Below, piece after piece: positions 1 through 6,567 of a stretch of DNA of 6,567 nt; the first letter of the stretch is position 1, and each line of letters opens with the position of its first letter. Origin of the DNA: an uncultured Prevotellaceae bacterium (GTDB lineage Bacteria > Bacteroidota > Bacteroidia > Bacteroidales > Bacteroidaceae). Where the stretch lies: the NCBI GenBank assembly GCA_937892315.1, contig CALAVF010000357.1, forward strand, positions 1 through 6,567. The letters are read 5' to 3'. Below the pieces are notes generated by a model that did not search any database, was not told the origin of the DNA, and saw only the letters and a program-made list of their open reading frames with translations. Made by a program: the position numbers and the translations under genes.

Positions 1-317
1 TTGACCAATGCTGGGTGCATGTTGGTGGCGTTGAAAGCCCCTGTGTGTGAATATGCCACCACTTCAGGCATCTCGTCGTCGCCACTGATGATGACAAATC
101 CGTTGCCATCTTCTGCATTGAACACGTAGAATGCAGGTGCGGGAGAGGTGACACCTACACGGGCACGGGCCTCCGAGGTGAGGCTTTCGGTCGCTATCAC
201 TTCTTTCTTCAGCACTTTCTTTGCCTTCGAAACTGCCTGGCTGAAGTCAACAGGGTTCGCCATGGCGGCACTGGTACAAAGTATGCTGGCAATGAGCAAA
301 TAAAATTTCTTTTTCAT
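1..317 (-). CDS. Secreted Spi/C10 propeptide protein, probable streptopain-family (C10) cysteine protease, N-terminal part
   Basis: This gene runs off the low-coordinate edge of the window. Only 105 codons are visible, read from the ATG at 317-315. The protein begins MKKKFYLLIASILCTSAAMA, a Sec signal peptide with likely cleavage after A20 (AMA|N). C14 is not in a lipobox, so a soluble secreted or periplasmic protein is expected rather than a lipoprotein. Residues about 24-50 form a basic, amphipathic stretch. Residues 62-81 (core FYVFNAEDGNGFVIISGDD) followed by VVAYSHTGAFN match the pattern known from the inhibitory propeptide of C10 proteases (SpeB-like) and from the related Spi inhibitors. 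In such enzymes a papain-like Cys/His domain follows; it would lie outside the window and is inferred. Alternatives are a stand-alone Spi inhibitor or a larger surface protein with a Spi-like head. It has its own promoter and sits downstream of the susCD operon terminator. Confidence 0.85.
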   Translation of the reverse strand, partial: MKKKFYLLIASILCTSAAMANPVDFSQAVSKAKKVLKKEVIATESLTSEARARVGVTSPAPAFYVFNAEDGNGFVIISGDDEMPEVVAYSHTGAFNATNMHPALV

Positions 318-322
318 CTATT

Positions 323-336
323 ATTATATATATAAT
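323..336. repeat. 14-bp perfect AT palindrome in the 5' leader of the C10-like gene
   Basis: The sequence ATTATATATATAAT is its own reverse complement and ends six bases upstream of the ATG of the protease-like gene. It lies between the predicted transcription start and the start codon. No Shine-Dalgarno motif is visible there, so the AT-rich leader itself may serve ribosome loading, as is common in Bacteroidota. The palindrome could also be simple AT-rich sequence with no function, because alternating TA tracts are palindromic by nature. Confidence 0.4.
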
Positions 337-350
337 GTGTAATACACCTG

Positions 351-382
351 CAAAGATACGTGTTTTTTGCCATTTGACCAAA
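351..382 (-). promoter_or_regulatory. Bacteroidales-type sigma-ABfr promoter for the C10-like gene
   Basis: Read on the minus strand, TTTG at 382-379 is followed after 20 bases by TATCTTTG at 358-351. This fits the known Bacteroides primary sigma factor consensus (-33 TTTG, about 19-21 bases, -7 TAnnTTTG) at every specified position. The transcription start would fall near 340-347, giving a leader of roughly 25-30 bases before the ATG at 317. The -33 element lies within the T-tract of the preceding terminator. This supports separate transcription of the protease-like gene. Confidence 0.75.
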
Positions 383-427
383 TAAAAAACAGACAGGTGC
401 AGTTGTCAGAGATGGCAACTGCACCTG
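380..427 (-). terminator. Rho-independent terminator of the susC-susD-lipoprotein operon
   Basis: A perfect 12-bp inverted repeat, CAGGTGCAGTTG (394-405) and CAACTGCACCTG (416-427), encloses a 10-base loop. On the minus strand the stem starts 23 bases after the TAA of the third operon gene. It is followed, after TCTG, by TTTTTTATTT (389-380), a typical U-tract. The plus-strand side of the hairpin has no such T-run, so the signal is directional and serves the minus-strand operon. Confidence 0.88.
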
Positions 428-450
428 AACTATTGATTATGAAACGATTT

Positions 451-1503
451 TTAGTAACGCATCCACTTGTGGTTTCTGATGGCAGAAGAACGAATGGCTG
501 ACACAGGAGTTGAGTTGTGGGCATTGCCACGACTCTTTGCCTCTTCATCGGGAACGATGTCGCCAGCCTTAGCACCTGCTGGAGCCTCCTCCGGGATGAT
601 GATATAGACCTCGTACTCGCCGAAACCACCAAGACCTGGGATGTAGTAGTATGGAGTCAGAACAATCTGGCCATAATCTGGGTAGTAAACAGAGAGTTCG
701 TCGTCGTCAACAAGAGAACTTGAGAGGTCAGATGGCAGGAAGGCGTAAACCATATAGGCACCCTGATACCACCAACCCGTTTCCCAAGTGTCGAAAGTTA
801 CATAGTTGAACTCGTCGCCGTTGTCATCTACATCGCCTGCGCTCAGAATCTCGAAGAAAATCTTCTCGGCTGGCAGATAAAGACCACCGTCCCAGTCGTC
901 TTCATTGGCATTAGCACCTGCGTATGGTTCGATGAGGCGGAACATGTTGGTCTTGTCGTCACGCTGCTGCAACTCAACATAGTAGCCCCATGTGCCACCG
1001 TCTGACTTGCCGCTAATGAAGGTCTCATAGAACTCAACAAGACCGAGGCTGTTCCACTTCACACGCTGGATGTCCATTGCGTAACTGGTTGTCGTTGCAG
1101 CGCTGTATGGGTTCACATACTCATTGTCAATAGCGATTTCGAAAGAGTAGGGGACACCCACTTCTGCCTTGTCAAAAGTCACGGTGATGTTTGCCTCTGC
1201 ACTGCCAGCAGCGAACTCAGCAGTGGAAGGAGCGACAAACACGTCTTCGTCGTTGGTAATTACCTTCAGAGGCACAGATATTGTCTCGGAGAGATAAGCA
1301 GAATCACGGTAGAGCGTGATGGTGTAACTGGTTGGGTCTGCTGGGTCAAGTTCGGCAGAGTAGATGTTGTCTGAGCCGAATGTAACCGTCTGGAGTTGAT
1401 TGCCTGTGGCAACCGCACCCTTCTCGTAGTCATCATCGCTACAAGATGCAAGCACACCTGCAGCCACGATGCCAGCGAGCATGAATATCTTATTCAGTTT
1501 CAT
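451..1503 (-). CDS. Surface-exposed SusE/F-position lipoprotein of unknown ligand
   Basis: The 350-residue product has a lipoprotein signal peptide ending in the lipobox LASC with C21 as the lipidated residue. It is followed by SDDD, which resembles the acidic surface-export signal known for Bacteroidota lipoproteins. Residues about 37-126 look like an all-beta Ig or Calx-beta-like module, with SVPLKV, a V-F-V-A-P-S strand and FAAGSAEANITVTF. Residues from about 147 begin a second region with KWNSLG, YYVELQQRDD and MFRLIEPYA. From memory this resembles a W-x-x-LG ... YRL-x-NPY pattern in other lipoproteins linked to SusC/SusD; I cannot name the family. Residues 236-300 are rich in Trp and Tyr, compatible with ligand binding. 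The tail (324-350) is basic, unlike the acidic body. The gene lies 27 bases after susD and is last in the operon. Its position suggests an accessory binding protein; no catalytic motif was recognised. Confidence 0.85.
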   Translation of the reverse strand: MKLNKIFMLAGIVAAGVLASCSDDDYEKGAVATGNQLQTVTFGSDNIYSAELDPADPTSYTITLYRDSAYLSETISVPLKVITNDEDVFVAPSTAEFAAGSAEANITVTFDKAEVGVPYSFEIAIDNEYVNPYSAATTTSYAMDIQRVKWNSLGLVEFYETFISGKSDGGTWGYYVELQQRDDKTNMFRLIEPYAGANANEDDWDGGLYLPAEKIFFEILSAGDVDDNGDEFNYVTFDTWETGWWYQGAYMVYAFLPSDLSSSLVDDDELSVYYPDYGQIVLTPYYYIPGLGGFGEYEVYIIIPEEAPAGAKAGDIVPDEEAKSRGNAHNSTPVSAIRSSAIRNHKWMRY

Positions 1504-1507
1504 ATTG

Positions 1508-1513
1508 CTTTCT
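1508..1513 (-). promoter_or_regulatory. Probable ribosome binding site of the third-gene lipoprotein
   Basis: AGAAAG on the minus strand lies four bases before the ATG at 1503, in the 27-base gap after the susD-like stop codon. It is a weak purine-rich site and supports the chosen start. The susD-like gene, in contrast, has only an A-rich stretch (ACAAAAAT) before its ATG. Confidence 0.4.
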
Positions 1514-1530
1514 AAGTTTTTGAATGGTTA

Positions 1531-3189
1531 TTAGTCAGTTACACCGTCGCGAAGTGATGGGTTGATGCCCGTCTTAGGAGCAACGCCGCCAGTATTGTTC
1601 ACGATGTCGAAGTTCGTGTTGATCTCTGTCTGTGGGAAGCGCATGAGCATCCATGGATCCTTGGCAGGGAGGTTGAACTTGTATGCTTCTGGATAGTTAG
1701 AGTTGTCGTCGTGGAAACGAACGAGAGGCTTGTTCTGACGCATCATGTCGCTCCAACCGAAACCTTCGCCCCAGAGTTCAACGCGACGCTGGAACCAGAT
1801 TTCGTCAGCCAATGTACGAACTGTGGCAGATGGAACGCTGTAAGATGGGTCGCGATAGTTCTTCACGAAGTTGGTGAGGATTTCCTTTGCCTTAGCCTCG
1901 TTGCCGCTCTTGGCATAGCCTTCAGCCTGGATGAGCAACATCTCCTCCACACGCATGAATGGCCAGTCAGAGTCGTTCATGTCGGTTGGGATAGATGGAG
2001 CGCCGAACTTCACGTTGGTGTAAGGAATATAAGGCTCTTTCACGTCGGCAATCTGGAGAGGAGCGATGTCGTCGCCAGTCACGCCGTCCCAACTTACGGT
2101 TTCGAGCAGTGGAGAGTGGAGGTTCTCATCTACCCACCAGCCCTTGCGGACGTCGGTAGCAGGAATCTTGGCATAGAGCAGGTTGTTAATCATGGCGTAA
2201 ACGCCTACACCGCATGCGTAAGACTCTGTGGAGAAAGAACCAATCCATGAAGGAGAAGTGGCGTAACGGCCATTTGCCATAGAAGTGGTCATGTCATAAC
2301 CCCAAATCCAGTTGTGGTCGTTGATGTCGTAGAACGAAGGAGTGGAAACCTCGTCGATGCTGGCAGGTGTGTAACCATTGGCAGCCTTCTCTGCGTCAGC
2401 GGCAGCATTTGCCCACTGCTCTGTTGCGAGATAAGCACGAGCACGGAGACCGTATGCAACGTTCACGTTGATGTTTGCCTTTGTGCCACGATTGGCATCG
2501 AGGTGAGCAATAGCCCAAGTGAGGTCGTTGATGATCTGGTCGTAAACCTCTTTCACCGTAGCGCGTGGGTTGTGAGTGGCATCTGCCGTAGAGAGTGTTA
2601 CGAGCGGAACACAAGGCTCATCCTGAGCACCTGCAGCATAAGAGAACTGGAAGTAAGGTGCCAGAGACAGGTAGTCGAAGGCACGGATAGCCAAAGACTG
2701 AGCGATGATGTTGACAACGGTAGAGTCAAGACCACTCACGAAAGCCTCGTCCTGCAACTCTTCTTCGCTGGTGATGTAGTTGCACAACAGGTCGTTGGCA
2801 ATCTTCAACTGAGAATAAGGAGTAGAGTAGCGGATGAGTGGGTTGGCGTAAGTAGGAGTACGGGAAGTCAACTCACCACATACAGAGAACCAGTTGTAAC
2901 CAGAGTTAGGGAACTGAAGGTCTGGACCCTCAGCATCCTGAGAGATGGCAGCCATGATGAAGCCGAAGTCGTCAGCACGACCGCTGCTTGGTGCGTAGAA
3001 ATAGGGCTGTCCCATCATGGTGAACATACCGGTGAAGTCTGCCTCTGAACGGCTTGGGATAAGACTTACAGCCTCTGTCACCTGAGCGGCACTGATGCCG
3101 TCACCTTCTGGCTCAACGTCGTTGATGTCATCGCAAGCGACAAAGCCGATTGCGGCAAGAGCCAGGATTGATAATTTATAGAGTTTCAT
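1531..3189 (-). CDS. susD: SusD/RagB family nutrient-binding outer membrane lipoprotein
   Basis: This 552-residue protein has the usual length for the family. It would form the surface lid that captures ligand above the SusC-like barrel. The signal peptide ends GFVAC, with C19 as the likely lipidated cysteine; F at -3 is a loose lipobox. DDIND follows and may act as an acidic export signal. Family landmarks appear in order. SLAIRAFDYLSLAPYF (165-180) with EPCVPLVT is the typical L-R-A-x-x-Y ... P-L-V region. TVKEVYDQIINDLTWAIAHL (211-230) and AYGLRARAYLATEQWANAAADA (245-266) are TPR-like helices. WPFMRVEEMLLIQAEGYA (409-426) and FQRRVELWGEGFGWSDMMR (466-484) match the conserved C-terminal SusD signatures. 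The gene starts 24 bases after the susC-like stop codon, so the two are co-transcribed and presumably form one complex. The gene symbol denotes the family only; the ligand is unknown and need not be starch. Confidence 0.96.
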   Translation of the reverse strand: MKLYKLSILALAAIGFVACDDINDVEPEGDGISAAQVTEAVSLIPSRSEADFTGMFTMMGQPYFYAPSSGRADDFGFIMAAISQDAEGPDLQFPNSGYNWFSVCGELTSRTPTYANPLIRYSTPYSQLKIANDLLCNYITSEEELQDEAFVSGLDSTVVNIIAQSLAIRAFDYLSLAPYFQFSYAAGAQDEPCVPLVTLSTADATHNPRATVKEVYDQIINDLTWAIAHLDANRGTKANINVNVAYGLRARAYLATEQWANAAADAEKAANGYTPASIDEVSTPSFYDINDHNWIWGYDMTTSMANGRYATSPSWIGSFSTESYACGVGVYAMINNLLYAKIPATDVRKGWWVDENLHSPLLETVSWDGVTGDDIAPLQIADVKEPYIPYTNVKFGAPSIPTDMNDSDWPFMRVEEMLLIQAEGYAKSGNEAKAKEILTNFVKNYRDPSYSVPSATVRTLADEIWFQRRVELWGEGFGWSDMMRQNKPLVRFHDDNSNYPEAYKFNLPAKDPWMLMRFPQTEINTNFDIVNNTGGVAPKTGINPSLRDGVTD

Positions 3190-3213
3190 ATTTTTGTAGT
3201 CTTTTTATGTTGT

Positions 3214-6200
3214 TTAGAATGAGAGACTGATACCGGCAGTGATGGTACGCATAGCAGAATAGTTACCAGATGCGTAACCTGTGCCAGCGGTGTAACTACC
3301 AAGACCGAAACTGAAGCGTGGGTCGAGACCCTTGCGAGCAGAGAGGACGAACATGTTCTCACCTGCTACGTAAACGCGGAGTGACTCGATGCCGATGCGG
3401 CTGGTGAGGAGTTTAGGCAGTGTGTAGCCAACGGTGAAGTTGCTGAGTGAGAAGTAGTCTGAACTGGTGTAGAAACGGTCAACAGCAGACTGACCAATGG
3501 TGTAGTCGTTCTCCAGGCGTGGGATGCTTGAACCGGTGTTGTCTGCACTCCATGCCTTCAGAGCGTCCTTGTGCCATGCTGAACCGATAGACTGGTCGCT
3601 GGTGTGCATCAGAGCCTGATAGGTTGCGTCGTAGAAACGGCCACCGAGTTGCCAACCGCACTGGAAACTGAGGTCGAAGTCGTAAACCTTGAACGTCATG
3701 CCAATACCACCCTGAAGTTTGGGCAGGATGTCGCCATCGTCATACTGAGTTGCGTCAGAGAAGTTGAGGGTCTTCTTATCTACTTCCTGAGTCTTTGGCG
3801 TTGTACCGTCTGCTTCGTAAACGGTGTTGCCATCTGCATCTGTCACATTCTCAGTGGTGCGATACCAGTAGAGAGCACGACCGTCGTTGGCAGAGTTGTA
3901 GGTAGAACCTTCTGGGTAGTTGTTGGCACCATAAATACCGGCAGTCTTGTAAACGTATGCCTGATACATAGAGCCGCCGATACGGTGGATGTAGTAAGCC
4001 TTCTGGATGCCTTCTTCTGCTACACTCTCGTGGAGAGCCGTAATCTTGTTCTTGTAGTGAGTGAGGTTGAAGTTGATGTCCCAAGTGAAGTTCTTCTTGC
4101 GGATAGGAGTACCGTTCAACTGCAGTTCGATACCGGTGTTGCGGACAGAGCCCACGTTGATAGGCTTCTGGATGGAACCGTAACCAGAAGAAGAAGGCTG
4201 GTCCAGATAGTAGAGCATGTCGGAAGTAGAGCGAGTGAAGAACTCGATGCTACCAGAGAGGCGGCTCTTCCAGAGTCCGAAGTCGATACCTACGTTGAAG
4301 TTGCGGTTCTTTTCCCATGTCAGTTCTTCGTTACCCAACTGGGCGAGTGTCTTAGAGTAGGCGTTGTTCTCGGCATCGTAAGAGATGTCGTAGATGTCAG
4401 CGTATGGGAAGTAAGGATAGTCGGCAGAAGCGAGGTCGTCGTTACCCTGCTCACCGTAAGATGCCTTCAGTTTCAAGAGGTCAACCCAGTCATACTCGTC
4501 CATGAAGCCTTCCTTGGCAATGTTCCAGGCAGCACCGAAAGAGTAGAAAGTACCCCAACGATGACCCTTGGCGAAGTGTGAAGAAGCATCGCGACGAACA
4601 GAAGTGCTGACGAAGTATTTCTCCTTGTAGTCGTACTGAGCACGAGCGAAGAGACCCTCAATCATGTAGTTGTTGGTATAGGAGTTCACGCTCTTGTGGT
4701 CGCCAGGACCGTAAGCGTTGCCCACTTCACCGATGGTTGGGTTGTAGAGGTGGGTGTTGTAAGCGTAAGTGTACTGATACTTGTACTTATACTGCTCGTA
4801 GCCGAGGAGCACGTCGAAGTTGTGTGTGCCGTCGGTGCCGAAGTCTGTCGTGTAGTTGCCCAGATACTGGTTGTTGACAGAGAACTGGCGGATGTTGGTT
4901 GCGTCTGCACCGCCATCTACGCTGGCTGCGTTGCCGAAGGTAGAGTAGAGTTGGTTGCGACGACGGTTGTCGGAGTTCACACCGATGCGGGCTGTGAGTG
5001 TCAAGCCGTCGATTGGGGTGAAGATGGCAGACCAGTTGCCGGTGAACATGTCGCGGTAGTTCTGGCTGCGGTCATACTGGTTGTCACGAACAGGGTTACC
5101 TACTGTGTTTGGACGGTGCTGGTTGGTCTGGCCGGAATCATACTTCACGAGACCATTGTCGCTGTAAGCGATGCTACCGTCTGCGTTACGAACGTAGAGT
5201 GGGTAGATAGGAGCCATGTTGTTGACAAGATAGAAGAGGTTGCCTGAACTTGCCCAACTGGAAGTAGAGTAGTCTGGCTGCTCGAAGTCTGCGTGAGTGA
5301 AACTCAACTGGGCACCTACCTTGAACCACTTCTTCACCTGGTAGTCAACGTTTGAACGGCCTGTGTAACGCTTGTAACCAGACTGGTCAACGATACCGTT
5401 GTGGTCGAGGAAGCCGACGCTTGCATAGTAGTTCAGACGGTCAGAAGCACCGCTGATGGAGAAGTTGTACTCCTGGCGGAAAGAACGGTGGATTGCCTCG
5501 TCATACCAGTCGTCTGGTGTGTAGTAGTACTGACCATCGCTGTAACCGAGGGTTGCGTTAGGGTTGAGTTTGAAGTTGGTACCAATGAGGTTTTCACCCT
5601 CTGGCACCGTGTAAACGAGGTAGCCAAGACCGCCGTTGTTCTCGTCGAGCAGACGGGCATTTGCCATCTTGTAAGCGTATGCCTGTGAGTAGCCGTTATA
5701 TACGTAGTCGTTGTAGAGTTGCTTGTAAGCGGTCTCATAGTACTCTGCCGGGCTGTCAATCACGTCGTACTGAGGCACGGCACGTGAGTTGGAACCCCAC
5801 TTGGCGTCGAAGTGAATCTCTGCGTCCTGTGGACGACCACGCTTGGTGTTGATGAGGATGACACCGTTAGCACCACGGGCACCATAGATGGCGCTGGCAG
5901 CAGCGTCCTTGAGGACTGTCATGCTCTCCACATCCTGTGGGTTGATAGAACTGAGGACACCGTCGTATGGCATACCGTCGAGGACGATGAGCGGAGTGTT
6001 GCTGGCATACATAGAACCGATACCACGCACGAGGATGGAGCGGCTTTCTGATGCAGGGTCACCGTTGCTGGAGGTTGTCTGCACACCGGCTGTTGTGGCT
6101 GTGAGGGCACCTGCTACGCTGGTAGCAACGTGGTGCTCGATGTCTTCAGCCTTCACCTCGGCAGCAGAACCTGTGAAAGAAGACTTTTTCATTGTACCGT

Positions 6201-6525
6201 AAGCGACCACCATCACTTCGTCCACAGAGCGATCCTGTGGCTCCATGAGGATGCGGATGCCATTCTTGGCTGCCACTTCGGTTGGGAGCATACCCACATA
6301 AGTTACGCGGAGAACGGCTCCGTGCTGAGGAACGTTGTTGATGGTGAAAGCACCATTCAAGTCAGTAGCGGCACCGGTTGTCGTGCCCTTCACGAGCACG
6401 GATGCACCGACTACTGGTTCACCCGTGCTTTTGTCGATTACCTTACCGGAAACCGAGTGCTGGGCGAACGCCATGCTGACTGTCATCAGACAGAGAGCAA
6501 GGAACGACCATAATCTTTTTTCCAT
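3214..6525 (-). CDS. susC: SusC/RagA family TonB-linked outer membrane transporter
   Basis: The 1103-residue protein is a complete TonB-dependent importer, expected to move ligand across the outer membrane. A Sec signal peptide ends AFA|Q after A21. Residues about 24-95 form a carboxypeptidase-D regulatory-like beta domain (VSGKVIDKSTGEPVVGASV). VDEVMVVAYGTMKK (101-114) is the TonB-box-like segment. The plug domain (about 112-230) holds ILVRGIGS, PLIVLDGMPYDG, DVESMTVLKDAAASAIYGAR and GVILINTKRG, all hallmarks of the SusC family. The rest is barrel, with SFGAAWNIAKEGFM (662-675) and GSVRNTGIELQLNG (792-805), ending GISLSF with a terminal Phe as expected for a barrel-assembly signal. No STN domain precedes the regulatory-like domain, so sigma/anti-sigma signalling through this protein is unlikely. 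An in-frame stop in the leader and the good signal peptide fix the start. The symbol denotes the family only; substrate unknown. Confidence 0.97.
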   Translation of the reverse strand: MEKRLWSFLALCLMTVSMAFAQHSVSGKVIDKSTGEPVVGASVLVKGTTTGAATDLNGAFTINNVPQHGAVLRVTYVGMLPTEVAAKNGIRILMEPQDRSVDEVMVVAYGTMKKSSFTGSAAEVKAEDIEHHVATSVAGALTATTAGVQTTSSNGDPASESRSILVRGIGSMYASNTPLIVLDGMPYDGVLSSINPQDVESMTVLKDAAASAIYGARGANGVILINTKRGRPQDAEIHFDAKWGSNSRAVPQYDVIDSPAEYYETAYKQLYNDYVYNGYSQAYAYKMANARLLDENNGGLGYLVYTVPEGENLIGTNFKLNPNATLGYSDGQYYYTPDDWYDEAIHRSFRQEYNFSISGASDRLNYYASVGFLDHNGIVDQSGYKRYTGRSNVDYQVKKWFKVGAQLSFTHADFEQPDYSTSSWASSGNLFYLVNNMAPIYPLYVRNADGSIAYSDNGLVKYDSGQTNQHRPNTVGNPVRDNQYDRSQNYRDMFTGNWSAIFTPIDGLTLTARIGVNSDNRRRNQLYSTFGNAASVDGGADATNIRQFSVNNQYLGNYTTDFGTDGTHNFDVLLGYEQYKYKYQYTYAYNTHLYNPTIGEVGNAYGPGDHKSVNSYTNNYMIEGLFARAQYDYKEKYFVSTSVRRDASSHFAKGHRWGTFYSFGAAWNIAKEGFMDEYDWVDLLKLKASYGEQGNDDLASADYPYFPYADIYDISYDAENNAYSKTLAQLGNEELTWEKNRNFNVGIDFGLWKSRLSGSIEFFTRSTSDMLYYLDQPSSSGYGSIQKPINVGSVRNTGIELQLNGTPIRKKNFTWDINFNLTHYKNKITALHESVAEEGIQKAYYIHRIGGSMYQAYVYKTAGIYGANNYPEGSTYNSANDGRALYWYRTTENVTDADGNTVYEADGTTPKTQEVDKKTLNFSDATQYDDGDILPKLQGGIGMTFKVYDFDLSFQCGWQLGGRFYDATYQALMHTSDQSIGSAWHKDALKAWSADNTGSSIPRLENDYTIGQSAVDRFYTSSDYFSLSNFTVGYTLPKLLTSRIGIESLRVYVAGENMFVLSARKGLDPRFSFGLGSYTAGTGYASGNYSAMRTITAGISLSF

Positions 6526-6567
6526 TCTTTTTTGATGATTAGTTAATAATATAAATATTGTTTAGTT
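6526..6567 (-). promoter_or_regulatory. Visible part of the susC leader
   Basis: These 42 bases are strongly AT-rich and, on the minus strand, end in AAAAAAGA directly before the susC-like ATG. The A-rich run may help translation initiation. No TTTG or TAnnTTTG element is visible, so the operon promoter and any regulator site must lie beyond the window edge. An in-frame TAA near the edge rules out a longer N-terminus from within this stretch. Confidence 0.35.

Noticed and set aside
345..427. CACCTG/CAGGTG occurring three times between the operon stop codon and the protease start
   Set aside because: Two copies are the ends of the terminator stem and the third is only a 6-base match near the transcription start. 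This is not enough to call a repeat or operator.
324..632. Minus-strand open frame across the end of the third gene and the following intergenic region
   Set aside because: It is out of frame with the real lipoprotein, reads through the terminator hairpin and promoter, and has a low-complexity Ser/Arg-rich start.
2314..3048. Plus-strand open frame of 244 codons antisense to the susD-like gene, with similar frames at 1711-2250 and 4696-5247
   Set aside because: None shows a domain, a signal peptide or a plausible start region, and all lie within confident minus-strand genes.
3604..4581. Long open frame of 325 codons on the plus strand, antisense to the susC-like gene
   Set aside because: The translation is rich in Val and Glu with no recognisable domain, and it lies fully inside a gene with clear family motifs on the other strand. 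It is best explained by the codon use of the real gene.
6544..6560. Possible short AATAT/ATATT inverted repeat in the susC leader
   Set aside because: Five-base arms in almost pure A/T sequence are expected by chance.
1..6567. CRISPR array, tRNA, rRNA, insertion sequence or phage gene
   Set aside because: No regularly spaced repeats, cloverleaf-like sequence, transposase motif or terminal inverted repeats were seen. Apart from the 24-base and 27-base gaps, the 133-base junction and the 42-base leader, the whole window is coding.

Overview
The window looks like Bacteroidota, most likely order Bacteroidales with a Prevotella-like flavour. The signs are a SusC/SusD pair, lipoproteins whose cysteine is followed by acidic residues, A-rich translation start regions without strong Shine-Dalgarno sites, and one promoter of the Bacteroides type (TTTG / TAnnTTTG). 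The genus call is an impression from protein style and roughly half-GC coding DNA, not a computed result. All supported genes lie on the minus strand, so transcription runs from high to low coordinates.

From right to left: 6526-6567 is the short visible part of the leader before the first gene. 3214-6525 encodes a complete SusC-type TonB-dependent transporter of 1103 residues. 1531-3189 encodes its SusD-type surface lipoprotein partner of 552 residues. 451-1503 encodes a third surface lipoprotein of 350 residues in the SusE/SusF-like position, of unrecognised exact family. The gaps between these three genes are only 24 and 27 bases, so they almost certainly form one operon. A strong hairpin followed by a T-tract (380-427) ends it. 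Inside that T-tract begins a well-matched Bacteroidales promoter (351-382) for the next gene, at 1-317. That gene is cut by the window edge and encodes a secreted protein with the start of a Spi/C10 propeptide, the N-terminal region typical of streptopain-like (family C10) cysteine proteases.

How they may work together: the SusD-like and third lipoproteins would capture a ligand at the cell surface, and the SusC-like barrel would import it across the outer membrane using TonB energy. No glycoside hydrolase, polysaccharide lyase or regulator is in the window, so the substrate cannot be read from it. The only putative enzyme is the neighbouring protease-like gene, and it appears to be a separate transcription unit. 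No CRISPR array, RNA gene, insertion sequence or clearly novel system was found. The most interesting parts are the compact terminator/promoter junction and the uncharacterised third lipoprotein.
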